Translations under genes and position numbers: made by a program
Notes under the pieces: model-generated
What the model was told of the DNA's origin: nothing
What the model saw: the letters and a program-made list of their open reading frames with translations, nothing else
Databases searched by the model: none
Source of the DNA: Avedoeria sp964651245
GTDB taxonomy: Bacteria > Chloroflexota > Anaerolineae > Epilineales > Epilineaceae
Direction of reading: 5' to 3'
NCBI GenBank assembly: GCA_964651245.1
Contig: CAZYVI010000003.1
Coordinates: 62,001-126,000 of the forward strand
Length of the DNA: 64,000 nucleotides
In this document: positions 31,301 through 38,950 of the stretch, piece by piece
Layout: each line of letters begins with the position of its first letter
How positions within the stretch are numbered: the stretch's first letter is position 1

Positions 31301-34300
31301 GGCCGTGGCCGCCCGTCACGCGGTCGTCGTCGCGGTTGCCGAAGGCCACCGTCAGGCCGTGGCCGCCGGCGACGTCGTCGCGGTCGCGGTTGCCGAAGAG
31401 GACGTAGACGCCGCCGCTGTCGGCGCCGCCGCGGACGGCGTCGCGACCGGTGTTGCCGAACAGGACGTTGAGGCCGCTGCCGGCGGTGATGTCGTCGTCG
31501 TGTCGGTTGCCGAAGAGGAGGTTGACGCCGTCGCCGGCGCGGATGACGTCGTCCGCCGCGTTACCGAAGACCAGGTTGAAGCCGTCGCCGGCCTCGATGT
31601 CGTCGTCGCACGGGCCGCCGAACAGCAGGTCGACCTCGAGCTGGGCCACCACCAGCAGCCAGATCTGGCCCTTGCTCCGGATCGTGTCCTCGCCCATGCC
31701 GCCGAACATGACGTTGCCGAAGTGGATCGGCGTCGGGATGCCCTCGATCGGGACGATGACGAGCCCGCCCTGGTCGGCCCGGAGCGTGTCGTCGCCGGGG
31801 CTGCCGAAGACGACGTCGAGGCCGTCGTACACGTCGACGACGTCGCTGCCGCCGCCGGCGAACACCAGGTCGCCCGCGCCGCCGAGGTCGTTCACGCCCA
31901 GGCCGTTGAGGAAGGCGTCGACGGCGGCGTCGCTGCAGGTGGCCAGGTCGGCCGCGTCGCCGCCGCGGATCGTGTCGTCGTCGGCGCCGCCGAAGAGGAC
32001 GTTGCCGAACCACAGGACGACGACCTGGAACGACGAGAGGTCGCCCAGCACCAGGATCGAACCGCCGCCGCCCTCGATCGTGTCGGCGCCGGCGGCGCCG
32101 AAGGCGAGGTCGATGCCGCCCTGGGGGCTGGCCGCATCCCAATCGGCGTAGTCGCCGCGCAGCAGGTCGTCGCCGGCGCCGCCGAAGAGGACGTTGCCGA
32201 AGCGCAGGCAGAGATCCTGCTCCGGCACGTGGAGGTTGCCGCCGGCCCCGCCGTACGCCTCGTCGTCCCCCGCGCCGCCGAAGAGCACGTCGATGCCGTC
32301 GGCGTCGTCACCGTCCGCCTTCGCATCGACGTCGCCGTGCAGCACGTCGTCCCCGTCCTGGCCGAAGACGAGGTCGCCGAGGTCGAGCGCGAAGTCGTCG
32401 TCGATCTCCAGCGCGTCGCCGGCGCCGGCCTGGACGGCGTCGGCGTCGGGACCGCCGAAGATCACGTCGATTCCCGAGAGCGTCGTGATGTCGTCCGCCC
32501 CCGCGCCGCCGAAGACGGCGTTGCCCAGCACCAGCTCGAAGTCCGGGTCGCCCGCGTCGCCGATGGACAGCAGCCCGCCTCCGTGACCGTGGATCGTGTC
32601 CGCCCCGTCGCCGCCGAAGAGCACGTCGATGTCGTCGTCGGCGCGGTCGGCCGCCGGATCGTCGCCGTCGAGCGTGTCCTCGCCACCGTCGCCGAACGCC
32701 AGGTCGCCCAGCGCCAGGCGGAACGACGAGTCGCCGCCGCTGCCGGCGATGTCGAGGTCGGCGCCCTGGCCGGCCTGCAGGGTGTCGCCGTCGTCGCCGC
32801 CGAACAGGACGTCGATCCCGTCCTGCGTGGTGATGTCGTCCTCGCCCGCCTCGCCGAAGACGAGGTTGCCCATCGTCAGCTCGAACGTCGGGTCGGCCGC
32901 GTCGCCGATGGACAGCGCGCCGCCGCCGTAGCCGCGCACCGTGTCCGCCCCGCCGCCGCCGAAGACGACGTCGATGTCGTCGTCGGCGCGGTCGGCCGCC
33001 GGGTCGTCGGCGTCGATCGTGTCGTCGTCGGCCTCGCCGAAGACGAGGTCGCCCAGCGCGAGGCGAAGCACCGACGTGCCGCTGTTGTTCGCGATGTCGA
33101 GATCGGCGCCCTGGCCCGTCTGCACGGTGTCGTCGCCCGCGCCGCCGAAGACGACGTCGACGCCGTCGGCAGCCGTGATCGTGTCCTCGCCATCCTGCCC
33201 GAAGGCGAGGTTGCCCAGCTGGAACGTGAATGAGCCCAGCGCGAGCTCGCCGCCGTGCCCGAGCTTCAGCTCGTCGACGCCGTCGCCGCCCCACGCCAGG
33301 TCGACGGCCGCCGGGTCGTCCGTCTGCCCGTCGCCGCCGGCCACGAGGTCGTCTCCGTCGCCGCCCAGCAGCAGGCCCCCGAGGTCGACCGAGAGGCTGC
33401 CCTTCGTCCACGTCTCGCCGTCGCCGCCGTAGAGGCAGTCGCCGCCGCCGCCGCCGGCCAACACGTCGACCTTGTCGCCGCCCTTCAGCTCGTCGCCGCC
33501 GTCGCCGCCGATCAGCACGTCGCGCCCGTCGTCGCCCTGAAGCGCGTCGTCGCCGCCCACCCCGGCGATGACGTCGTCCCCGTCGCCGCCGTCGAGGGCG
33601 TCGTTGCCGCTCGTGCCGATGAGCACGTCGCTGCCGGCGCCGCCGCTCTGGGTGTTCGTGGTGGTGATCGTGCAGGTCGTCGCCGTGCCGTCCGCCAGCC
33701 CGGCGCCGTCGCGGCGGTCGTCTGGCGCGACCACCCCGGCACCGCCATCGCCCGCGCCGCCCAGGAGTGGCGCCGCGGCGGCGAAGAGCGCGTCGAGGTC
33801 CGCCTCGAGCTGTTCGGCGCGCACCCGCAGCCGCGCTGCGGCGTCGCCGACGTCGCCCGCCGCGCCGGCGCGCAGCGCCTGGGCGGCGGCGGCGACGTCG
33901 GCCTGGCCGCGGGCGTGCACGGCATCGCCCGCCGCCCCCAGCGCCGCCTCGCGGCCGGCGACCCAGCCCTCCCAGTCCGCCTCGATGGCCGGCGCGGCGT
34001 CGTCGAGGGCGTCGCCGTCGCCCGCCAGCGCCTCGCCCTTCGCCTCGATCGTCGCCGCGCGGCTCGTCGGCGCCTCGTCGTCGCCGAGCGCCTCGCCCGC
34101 CGCGGCCAGGGCGTCGCCGCGGGCCTCGAAGGCGTCGCCCTCGGCCGTCAGACGGGTGACGCTCGACGTCGGGAGGTCGTCGTTGCCCACCTGGTCGGTG
34201 CTGGCCTCGAGGGCCTCGATGCGGCGCTCGAGCTCGGCGCAGGCGGGCGCGAGGCCGGACGGGTCCTGCTGGTCCTCGTCGGCCGTCGTCTCGGCCGGCT

Positions 34301-35384
34301 CGGGGTCCTCGGCGCACTGCTGCGCCAGCGTCGCGAGCGCCGCGCCGTGGCTGGTGACGGTCCGCGTGAACACGCCCACCGGGTCGCGGCTCTGGACGTC
34401 GGGGCCGAGGCTGGCGACGTGGTCATAGAGGGTGTGGGAGTCGGTCAGGATGGCCTGGGCGGTGGGCAGCAGCAGCGCGAAGTCGTCGACGGCCGACTCG
34501 ACCTCGGCCGCGAAGGCCTCGCCGTCGACGGCGACGGCCTGCGCCGTCTGCGAGACGAACGTGGTGACGAAGGCGCCGAGGCGGCCGTGGGTGTCGCGCA
34601 CCGCCGCCGCCGCCGGCTGGACGAGGTCGGGCTCGATGGCGCGCACGACGCGCGCCGCCGGCAGCACGACGTCCTCGCCCGCCCGCCGCACGACGTCGGC
34701 CGCAGCGGCCACGAGGCACGGCGCGGTGTCGCACGGCCCGGCCGCGGCGTCGAGGAGCGCCACGGCGGCGTCGACGGCGTCGCCGGCGGTCCGCAGCGAC
34801 TGGACGATCTGCAGGGCATCGGCGAGCGAGGTGACCGAGAGGTCGACCCCGCCCAGGACGACGTCGTCGCCGCCGCCGCCGTCGACGGTGGTCGCCCAGC
34901 GGCCGGCGATCGCACCGCCCGAGACGTCGAAGGCGAGGACGTCGTCGCCGTCGCACAGGGCGGCGTCGATGCGCTGCACGGTGGCCGCGGCGAAGCGCAG
35001 CGGCGTCGTGGCCGCCGTGGCCGGGTCGAAGACGTCGATCGTATCGCCAGCGGCGGCGTAGCGCACCCGCACCTGGTCGGGGCCGTCGGTGCCGACGATC
35101 TGCAGCGTGCCGCCGGCGACGGACGCCTGGACCGCCGTGCCGCAGGCCAGCTGGCGCACCGCGGCCGGCGCCTGGGCGGCGGCGCGGGCGAGCGGTGGGC
35201 GCGCCGCCGATGCCATCGCCGCCGCGGCTGTCGCCGGTGCCGCCGATGTCGCTGCCGTCGCCGGCAGAGCGAGCCACGGCGCGACGAGCGCCGCCAGCAC
35301 GGCGCGGCGCACTGGGCGCGGCGATGCGGTGGGCGGATGCGGGGCCGATCGATCGACCACGACGCGGTGATCGGACGGTGCCAT
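28341..35384 (-). CDS. 2347-residue secreted RTX-like protein with SdrB and LamG domains
   Basis: Order: signal region (1-75), a small beta domain, a long helical segment (about 160-575), classic GGxGxDxU calcium repeats (about 580-1275), about eighteen 18-residue repeats of the form G-x4-FGN-x3-D-x-V-x2-G-x (about 1275-1595), an SdrD B-like domain (RVWIDLDGDGAGD, about 1630), a Cys-rich stretch (1715-1830), a Thr-Pro linker, a beta-sandwich with VYVDGQLVG, and a C-terminal LamG/concanavalin domain (about 2095-2315; AWWTLDELAG). AGGAAGG lies 10 nt before the ATG. It is probably a calcium-folded surface or matrix adhesin. No secretion genes for it are seen nearby. It is 158 bp upstream of the cupredoxin gene on the same strand. 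Confidence 0.85.
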   Translation of the reverse strand: MAPSDHRVVVDRSAPHPPTASPRPVRRAVLAALVAPWLALPATAATSAAPATAAAAMASAARPPLARAAAQAPAAVRQLACGTAVQASVAGGTLQIVGTDGPDQVRVRYAAAGDTIDVFDPATAATTPLRFAAATVQRIDAALCDGDDVLAFDVSGGAIAGRWATTVDGGGGDDVVLGGVDLSVTSLADALQIVQSLRTAGDAVDAAVALLDAAAGPCDTAPCLVAAAADVVRRAGEDVVLPAARVVRAIEPDLVQPAAAAVRDTHGRLGAFVTTFVSQTAQAVAVDGEAFAAEVESAVDDFALLLPTAQAILTDSHTLYDHVASLGPDVQSRDPVGVFTRTVTSHGAALATLAQQCAEDPEPAETTADEDQQDPSGLAPACAELERRIEALEASTDQVGNDDLPTSSVTRLTAEGDAFEARGDALAAAGEALGDDEAPTSRAATIEAKGEALAGDGDALDDAAPAIEADWEGWVAGREAALGAAGDAVHARGQADVAAAAQALRAGAAGDVGDAAARLRVRAEQLEADLDALFAAAAPLLGGAGDGGAGVVAPDDRRDGAGLADGTATTCTITTTNTQSGGAGSDVLIGTSGNDALDGGDGDDVIAGVGGDDALQGDDGRDVLIGGDGGDELKGGDKVDVLAGGGGGDCLYGGDGETWTKGSLSVDLGGLLLGGDGDDLVAGGDGQTDDPAAVDLAWGGDGVDELKLGHGGELALGSFTFQLGNLAFGQDGEDTITAADGVDVVFGGAGDDTVQTGQGADLDIANNSGTSVLRLALGDLVFGEADDDTIDADDPAADRADDDIDVVFGGGGADTVRGYGGGALSIGDAADPTFELTMGNLVFGEAGEDDITTQDGIDVLFGGDDGDTLQAGQGADLDIAGSGGDSSFRLALGDLAFGDGGEDTLDGDDPAADRADDDIDVLFGGDGADTIHGHGGGLLSIGDAGDPDFELVLGNAVFGGAGADDITTLSGIDVIFGGPDADAVQAGAGDALEIDDDFALDLGDLVFGQDGDDVLHGDVDAKADGDDADGIDVLFGGAGDDEAYGGAGGNLHVPEQDLCLRFGNVLFGGAGDDLLRGDYADWDAASPQGGIDLAFGAAGADTIEGGGGSILVLGDLSSFQVVVLWFGNVLFGGADDDTIRGGDAADLATCSDAAVDAFLNGLGVNDLGGAGDLVFAGGGSDVVDVYDGLDVVFGSPGDDTLRADQGGLVIVPIEGIPTPIHFGNVMFGGMGEDTIRSKGQIWLLVVAQLEVDLLFGGPCDDDIEAGDGFNLVFGNAADDVIRAGDGVNLLFGNRHDDDITAGSGLNVLFGNTGRDAVRGGADSGGVYVLFGNRDRDDVAGGHGLTVAFGNRDDDRVTGGHGLSVLFGNGGHDDVAAGAGLAVAFGNRGRDVVRAGPGLAVLFGNRDDDDVACAAGLCVAFGNDDHDLLGAGAGLNLLFGNAGEDRVTSGTGLGLAFGGGGHDVLASGGGLYLGFGGAADDVIVGGAGLNIAFGNHGRDTLFGGGGTNLLFGNHDADVARGGPGTDFLFGNPGDDTLAGGGGVDFVFGNLGADTLGSHDGADLLFGNRGNDQVRAADGSGCDLLFGNRGDDTLDRCQNCDARFGGRGSDSKTAGCAAVAPPAPSRGEVRGRVWIDLDGDGAGDVGHGGVTVTAGSLSTTTDGDGFYRLVGLAASSSANVAETAPGGYVQVSTPTAHAVAVGALGTDLLTGRDFVNRPRCAVAPDGWGCVAGGCERTPGAAGAAVTCQPMAVRPVLRCGAAGPVATSASDCPCGELVASWEVVTCACLPPPDPGCTLVVDREGTPRCVGSCPDRPGAPCELQRVGDVFRCGCRSGATIHLPVVVVAVAGRITATPTGTPRITTASTTPRPSATATPRATATRRPTETSRPTATPRPTETPRALPPRPTLPPLAAGPSAQSSLVVTGVAQSDVAVDGAWTVLDELMAGGAFFAPLYRYTSAVPVRIDVTDLFVVSDRSEVYVDGQLVGSTPAVADWTAAGGGPHDPPYTADPNAAWPHPAFSKASFVLPAGTHVLTLRNAHRPPQASGAPYPDGTVAFRLVATDGPSATPTTTRPVSPTPTRTPTATPSPTPGCAPRPAGMAAWWTLDELAGATAFDGIGGHHGDVVGGAGVLNPAQVAAGRMFDGGAVRVADAPGLDGGAAGLAVDAWIRPTAVDGQRPIVAKRYAPADAPLGWSFHVVNGRLGFTWSTAGGVVDAVAPMSVTTQAWQLVAASIRPGSPSGGQLYLNGALVHTFDTTALTGPLDTDAQLHIAQQPSLGRGQPVRDFLGAIDEVELFDRPLDAPAVQAIFAAGRLGKCDKPLPVAPSATATPRPDRTPFPPVPLAAAGGR

Positions 35385-35459
35385 GGCCGTTCGCCTTCCT
35401 GGGTGCGGCTCGGCGAGCCTTGAACGGTGTTACCCGGCGGCGGTCGAGATGGTTCCGTC

Positions 35460-35630
35460 GCGGGCGACGGCGCGGGCGACGGCGCGGGCGACGGTGCGGT
35501 CGACGGCGCGCACGACGGCGTGGTCGACGGCGCGAGCCGGTCGGTCTACCATCGCCGCCGCGCGACCGCGCGCGACCGCGCGCGACCGCGCGCGACCGCG
35601 TGCGACCGAGTGCGACCGCGTGCGACGTCG
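35460..35630. repeat. Two adjacent short tandem arrays (12-bp x6, 10-bp x7)
   Basis: 35460-35531 holds six 12-bp units (GCGGGCGACGGC, later GCGGTCGACGGC-type). 35561-35630 holds seven 10-bp units (CGCGACCGCG, later TGCGACCGCG). They fill the 294-bp gap between the divergent RTX gene and the cbb3-like pair; the rest of the gap contains TCTACCAT (35544-35551), a possible weak -10, and no gene. Confidence 0.85.
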
Positions 35631-35678
35631 CGGGGTCGTGGACACGCCGCGGTCGACCCCGCCCCCCGGATTCACGCC

Positions 35679-36098
35679 ATGCCAACGCTGACCCGCTGGT
35701 ACCTGAAGTCCGCCCTCGTCTGGCTGGCCGCGGCCGGGCTGGTGGGCGCTGCGATGGCGCTGCGGGCGCGGCTCGGGCTGCCGGCCTACGTGGCGGCGCT
35801 GCAGCCGGTCTACCTCCACATGTTCATGGTCGGCTGGGTGACCCAGCTCATCTTCGGCGTGGCCCACTGGATGTTCCCCAAGCCGCCTCCGGCGGCCGTG
35901 GCGCGCGGCGTCCGGCTGGGCTGGCTGACGTGGCTGGGCCTGAACGCCGGGCTGGCGCTGCGGGCCGCGGGCGAGCCGTGGGCGGCGGCGGGGGGCGGCG
36001 GCGCGGCGGCGGGCGCGCTGGCGGCGGCGGCGCTGCTGCAGGCCGGGGCGGTGTGGCTGTTCATCGCCGCCATCTGGCCGCGCGTCCGGGGGCGGTGA
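35679..36098 (+). CDS. Small cbb3-oxidase-subunit-I-like membrane protein, first copy
   Basis: A 139-residue protein with four predicted helices. The second helix, PVYLHMFMVGWVTQLIFGVA followed by HWMFPK, resembles the haem-ligand helix of CcoN-type oxidase subunit I (HLH..LVGW..lfifGv..hmlP). It is far too short for an oxidase (CcoN is about 450-500 residues or more), so it may be a haem-binding or NO/O2-sensing relative. It is followed 3 bp later by a second, related gene. The ATG at 35679 is where the homologous region starts; no strong ribosome-binding site is seen. Confidence 0.7.
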   Translation: MPTLTRWYLKSALVWLAAAGLVGAAMALRARLGLPAYVAALQPVYLHMFMVGWVTQLIFGVAHWMFPKPPPAAVARGVRLGWLTWLGLNAGLALRAAGEPWAAAGGGGAAAGALAAAALLQAGAVWLFIAAIWPRVRGR

Positions 36099-36101
36099 AG
36101 G

Positions 36102-36536
36102 GTGCCGCGCGCCAGCATCTGGCTGGTCCGCACGGCCCTGCTGCATCTGGGCGTGAGCGCCACATTCGGCGCGGCGCTGCTATGGGACAAGGGCGCCCAC
36201 GCCTGGGGCGCGCTCTGGCGGCTGCGGCCGGTCCACGTGGAGCTGACGCTGCTGGGCTGGCTGCTGCAGCTGGCGATGGGCGTCGCGTTCTGGATCCTGC
36301 CCCGCTTGCGCGTCGACGGCCGCCCGACGCGGGGGCGCGAGCGGCTCATCTGGTGGTCCTACGGCCTCCTCAACGCCGGCCTGGCGGCCGTGGTCGCGGC
36401 CACCCTGCTGGCCGCCGGGCCGCGCCAGGCGGCCGGCGTGGCGCTGGGCCGGCTGGCCGAGGCGGCGGCGGTGGCGCTGTTCGCGTGGCACGCGTGGCCG
36501 CGGGTGAGGGGGGGGGGGGGGGGGGGGGGGAGGTGA
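36102..36536 (+). CDS. Small cbb3-oxidase-subunit-I-like membrane protein, second copy
   Basis: A 144-residue four-helix protein, with PVHVELTLLGWLLQLAMGVA followed by FWILPR matching the same oxidase helix as its neighbour. It probably pairs with it as a two-part membrane unit. The GTG start overlaps the GAAGG site that follows the preceding stop. The C-terminus runs into 22 consecutive G (36509-36530), encoding Gly7, so the exact end is uncertain. Confidence 0.65.
   Translation: MPRASIWLVRTALLHLGVSATFGAALLWDKGAHAWGALWRLRPVHVELTLLGWLLQLAMGVAFWILPRLRVDGRPTRGRERLIWWSYGLLNAGLAAVVAATLLAAGPRQAAGVALGRLAEAAAVALFAWHAWPRVRGGGGGGGR
36509..36530 (+). repeat. Run of 22 G
   Basis: An unbroken G homopolymer at the 3' end of the second cbb3-like gene. 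Length and frame after it are unreliable. A GCGGCCCG...CGGGCCGC hairpin (36559-36593) lies between this gene and the convergent DUF2283 gene and could end transcription of both. Confidence 0.8.
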
Positions 36537-36597
36537 GGGTGGAGGCGCAGCCGTTCGGGCGGCCCGTACGCTCCGCTCAGCGCTGCGGGCCGCTCCG

Positions 36598-36795
36598 CTA
36601 GGCCGTGACCATCTCGTAGGAGAACTGCGGCACGCCTGCCCGAGCCGACGCATGCTCGATCGTGATCGCGCAGATGTTGCCCTCGCTGTCGATGTCGAGG
36701 ATCGTATTCTCGTCCAAGTCGCGCGTCTCGTGGACGGGGCGCTGGCTGAACTCGATGAACAGCGTATCCGTGGCGGCGAAGTAGCGGAGCTTCAT
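36598..36795 (-). CDS. DUF2283 small protein
   Basis: A 65-residue protein with the DUF2283 pattern: MKLRYFAATDTLFIEFSQRP, a D-ENTILDIDSEGNICAITIEHAS core and a FSYEMV end. The family has no settled function; small size and fixed partnering make an antitoxin-like role plausible. Its ATG overlaps the stop of the upstream 78-residue gene (ATGA), so the two are coupled. Confidence 0.8.
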   Translation of the reverse strand: MKLRYFAATDTLFIEFSQRPVHETRDLDENTILDIDSEGNICAITIEHASARAGVPQFSYEMVTA

Positions 36796-37028
36796 GGTTT
36801 GTACCCCCGATCGAAGAACGCGTTGTGAACGGTCTCGCCGTCCGGCAGGAGGATGATGCGCAGGATACGCCCGCCCGCCTCGGGCACCGCGGCCCACATC
36901 CGGACGCGCCCGTCGGCCTGAACGGTTGTCCGGAGCGGCGCGCGGATCGTCCGCTTGATCCAGGCGTCGGTGATCATCGACCGATCGGGCCGGGTGCGGA
37001 TGGCGCGGAAATAGGCGGTCGTCCTCAC
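36792..37028 (-). CDS. 78-residue partner of DUF2283
   Basis: A small basic protein ending with QADGRVRMWAAVPEAGGRIL and DGETVHNAFFDRGY. Proteins with this ending are often encoded just before DUF2283. The GTG start follows a 57-bp gap after the DUF2357 nuclease gene. It may be the toxin of a toxin-antitoxin-like pair, but no catalytic motif is visible. Confidence 0.65.
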   Translation of the reverse strand: MRTTAYFRAIRTRPDRSMITDAWIKRTIRAPLRTTVQADGRVRMWAAVPEAGGRILRIILLPDGETVHNAFFDRGYKP

Positions 37029-37085
37029 CAGGTCACGTTAGCGGACCGATCGGAGGCACGGCAAGTGCCGGCCGGGGGAGGCTCC

Positions 37086-38939
37086 TCACGCCCGAGTCAC
37101 CGACGTCCGTGGGTCCTCCACTTCGGTGAGTGCCAGCGACGCGATCCGTCCCGTCACTGCCGTCCCCAGCAGCTGGCCCATCAGATCGCGCAGCCCACTG
37201 CCGTCCTCTGCCCCGCCATCGGCAACCGGCCGCAGCGGAATGGCGCCCACCCCGTCCGTCCCCGCGTTCGTCGGCGATGGGCCGTCGGTGATCGTCAGCG
37301 GTTCCGGAACTTGCGCCGGCGCCCGGAAGAACCGGACCACGTCGCTGCCCCCTGGGTACAAGACCCAAACGCTTCGCGCCGCCGGGATCGCGTCGCGGTA
37401 CGCGTGCATCTTGTAGAGGTCGTCGTTCAGGAACGTTCCGGCCGACAGGTCGGCCTCGTCATCCACCGCATGGACGGACGTCAGCCAGCCGGCGGTCTCG
37501 CGGCTGACGCGGAACTTGGCATCCAAGAGGTGCAGGCCGGCGTTCGGCCCGGCCGGCACGGACAGGGTGATGTCAGGGCGCAAGCCGACCGAGTAGCTCG
37601 TCCGAGCGCGGCCGAACTGCGGGTCCACGGCCCTGCCGCTCCCCCCGTCACCTGGGAAGCGCGCGTTGTACAGCAGCTCGACGCCACTGCGCCAGGCGAT
37701 CCGCCCGTCATGCGGCACGTCGAGCGCCCGCCATGTCTGCTCGAAGCCGAGCGCCGCGGCGGGTTCGCCGAGGATGGCGCGCACGGCGTCGGCGACGCGG
37801 AAAAAGCACCACAGCTCGTAGAGTGTCGCGATGTCCTTGCCTTCGAGCAGCCGTTCGGCCGCGGCGTCGGCGAGCGGAAGGTGGGCGGTGAGGCGGAGGC
37901 GGGCCGCATGACCGAGGACGTCCCGATAGCCCCGTCGCCGCTGCAAGACCGTCGAGCCGAAGGGCGGATGGTGCTGAGGGCCGACGTCGGCCCAGAGCGA
38001 CCCACGCAGTTCCCGGCCAAGGATGTAGCGGACCTCGCGCGCCTCTGCCGCCACCCGCGTGAGCCACGGGCTGCGGCGGTTGTCCCAACGATCCGAGGAC
38101 TGTGAGGCGTGGCGGATCACGTCCGCGGCGATCCGGTCGAGCTCGTGGAGGAAGGCCTTCACGAAACGGTTCTCCGGCGTGTCGACCGTCGGCGTGCGGG
38201 TGATCTCGGTGATCGCTGTCGGCACGAAGCCGCGCAGGGCGCGCACGATTGCCCGGCTCGCCGCTCCGTCGCGGGTCACCGCCCGATCGAAGCCGTGCCG
38301 CCCGCTGACCGCGGCGGTCAGCGCGCCGACGTCGACGTCCCGCGCGAGCGCGGGCGGCACGACCTGGCGGCTCTGGCGCCAGCGCCGATGCGGGTCGGCG
38401 ACAATGGAGGCGATGGCCGGCATGAGTCGCGTCGAGGGCGGGCCGTGACCGAGCACGATGTGCCGGACGTAGACGAATCGCTGGTACAGCGTCTCCGCAT
38501 CGCCGCTGTGGCGCCGGTCGTAGGGCAGCGCGCCGCCGCGCGCGCCGGCGAACGGCAGCGTCGCGGCGGTCCGGACGATGTCCGCCAGCATCGCCTCGAA
38601 GTGGGCGCCGGTCCACTTGCCGCTGTGTACGTCGATCACGCCCATTGACCGGTCGTCCAGCGTCCCGAGGGCGAAGCGTCCGACAGCGTTGCCGAAGCGG
38701 ATCTCGATCAGGTCGTTGGCCAGCTGCGTCGCGAACCCCGCGAGCGCGCCGGCCACGGCAGCCACGACCTCGGCCGTGTCGCGCAGCAACCAGATCCGCT
38801 CCCCTTGCAGCGTCGCCACGCCATCGACCGACCGCACGGTCCACGGCGCTGTCGCCGAGCGATCGCCCCGCAGCTCGAACGCCAGCGGCCAGGGTTCGCG
38901 TGCCTCGGCATCCACGTCGCGCGTCTCCCCCGCGTGCAC
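37086..38939 (-). CDS. DUF2357 / PD-(D/E)XK nuclease (McrC-like)
   Basis: A 617-residue protein. The N-terminal two thirds match DUF2357-type proteins, including SGDAETLYQRFVYVRHIV and TPENRFVKAFLHEL. The C-terminal part has a PD-(D/E)XK nuclease core: RPDITLSVP and LHLLDAKFRVSRET (about 455-490), with D and D-x-K as metal ligands. Such proteins are the cutting partner of McrB-like AAA motors. The start is a GTG 11 nt after the motor's stop; the open frame extends much further upstream, but that would overlap the motor gene by over 230 nt. It is expected to cut DNA after motor translocation. Confidence 0.75.
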   Translation of the reverse strand: MHAGETRDVDAEAREPWPLAFELRGDRSATAPWTVRSVDGVATLQGERIWLLRDTAEVVAAVAGALAGFATQLANDLIEIRFGNAVGRFALGTLDDRSMGVIDVHSGKWTGAHFEAMLADIVRTAATLPFAGARGGALPYDRRHSGDAETLYQRFVYVRHIVLGHGPPSTRLMPAIASIVADPHRRWRQSRQVVPPALARDVDVGALTAAVSGRHGFDRAVTRDGAASRAIVRALRGFVPTAITEITRTPTVDTPENRFVKAFLHELDRIAADVIRHASQSSDRWDNRRSPWLTRVAAEAREVRYILGRELRGSLWADVGPQHHPPFGSTVLQRRRGYRDVLGHAARLRLTAHLPLADAAAERLLEGKDIATLYELWCFFRVADAVRAILGEPAAALGFEQTWRALDVPHDGRIAWRSGVELLYNARFPGDGGSGRAVDPQFGRARTSYSVGLRPDITLSVPAGPNAGLHLLDAKFRVSRETAGWLTSVHAVDDEADLSAGTFLNDDLYKMHAYRDAIPAARSVWVLYPGGSDVVRFFRAPAQVPEPLTITDGPSPTNAGTDGVGAIPLRPVADGGAEDGSGLRDLMGQLLGTAVTGRIASLALTEVEDPRTSVTRA

Positions 38940-38950
38940 CCGCGTTTCCG

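Noticed and set aside
28155..33233. A 1692-codon open frame on the plus strand across the RTX gene, and similar giants at 3557-6724 plus, 11124-14540 plus, 12349-15717 minus and 49997-53026 minus
   Set aside because: They are shadows of real genes on the other strand or in another frame: composition is Arg/Ala/Val-rich without domains, while the opposing frames carry clear motifs.
30600..33600. DNA repeat region that could be a CRISPR or satellite
   Set aside because: The periodicity is that of RTX and FGN coding repeats (27 and 54 bp).
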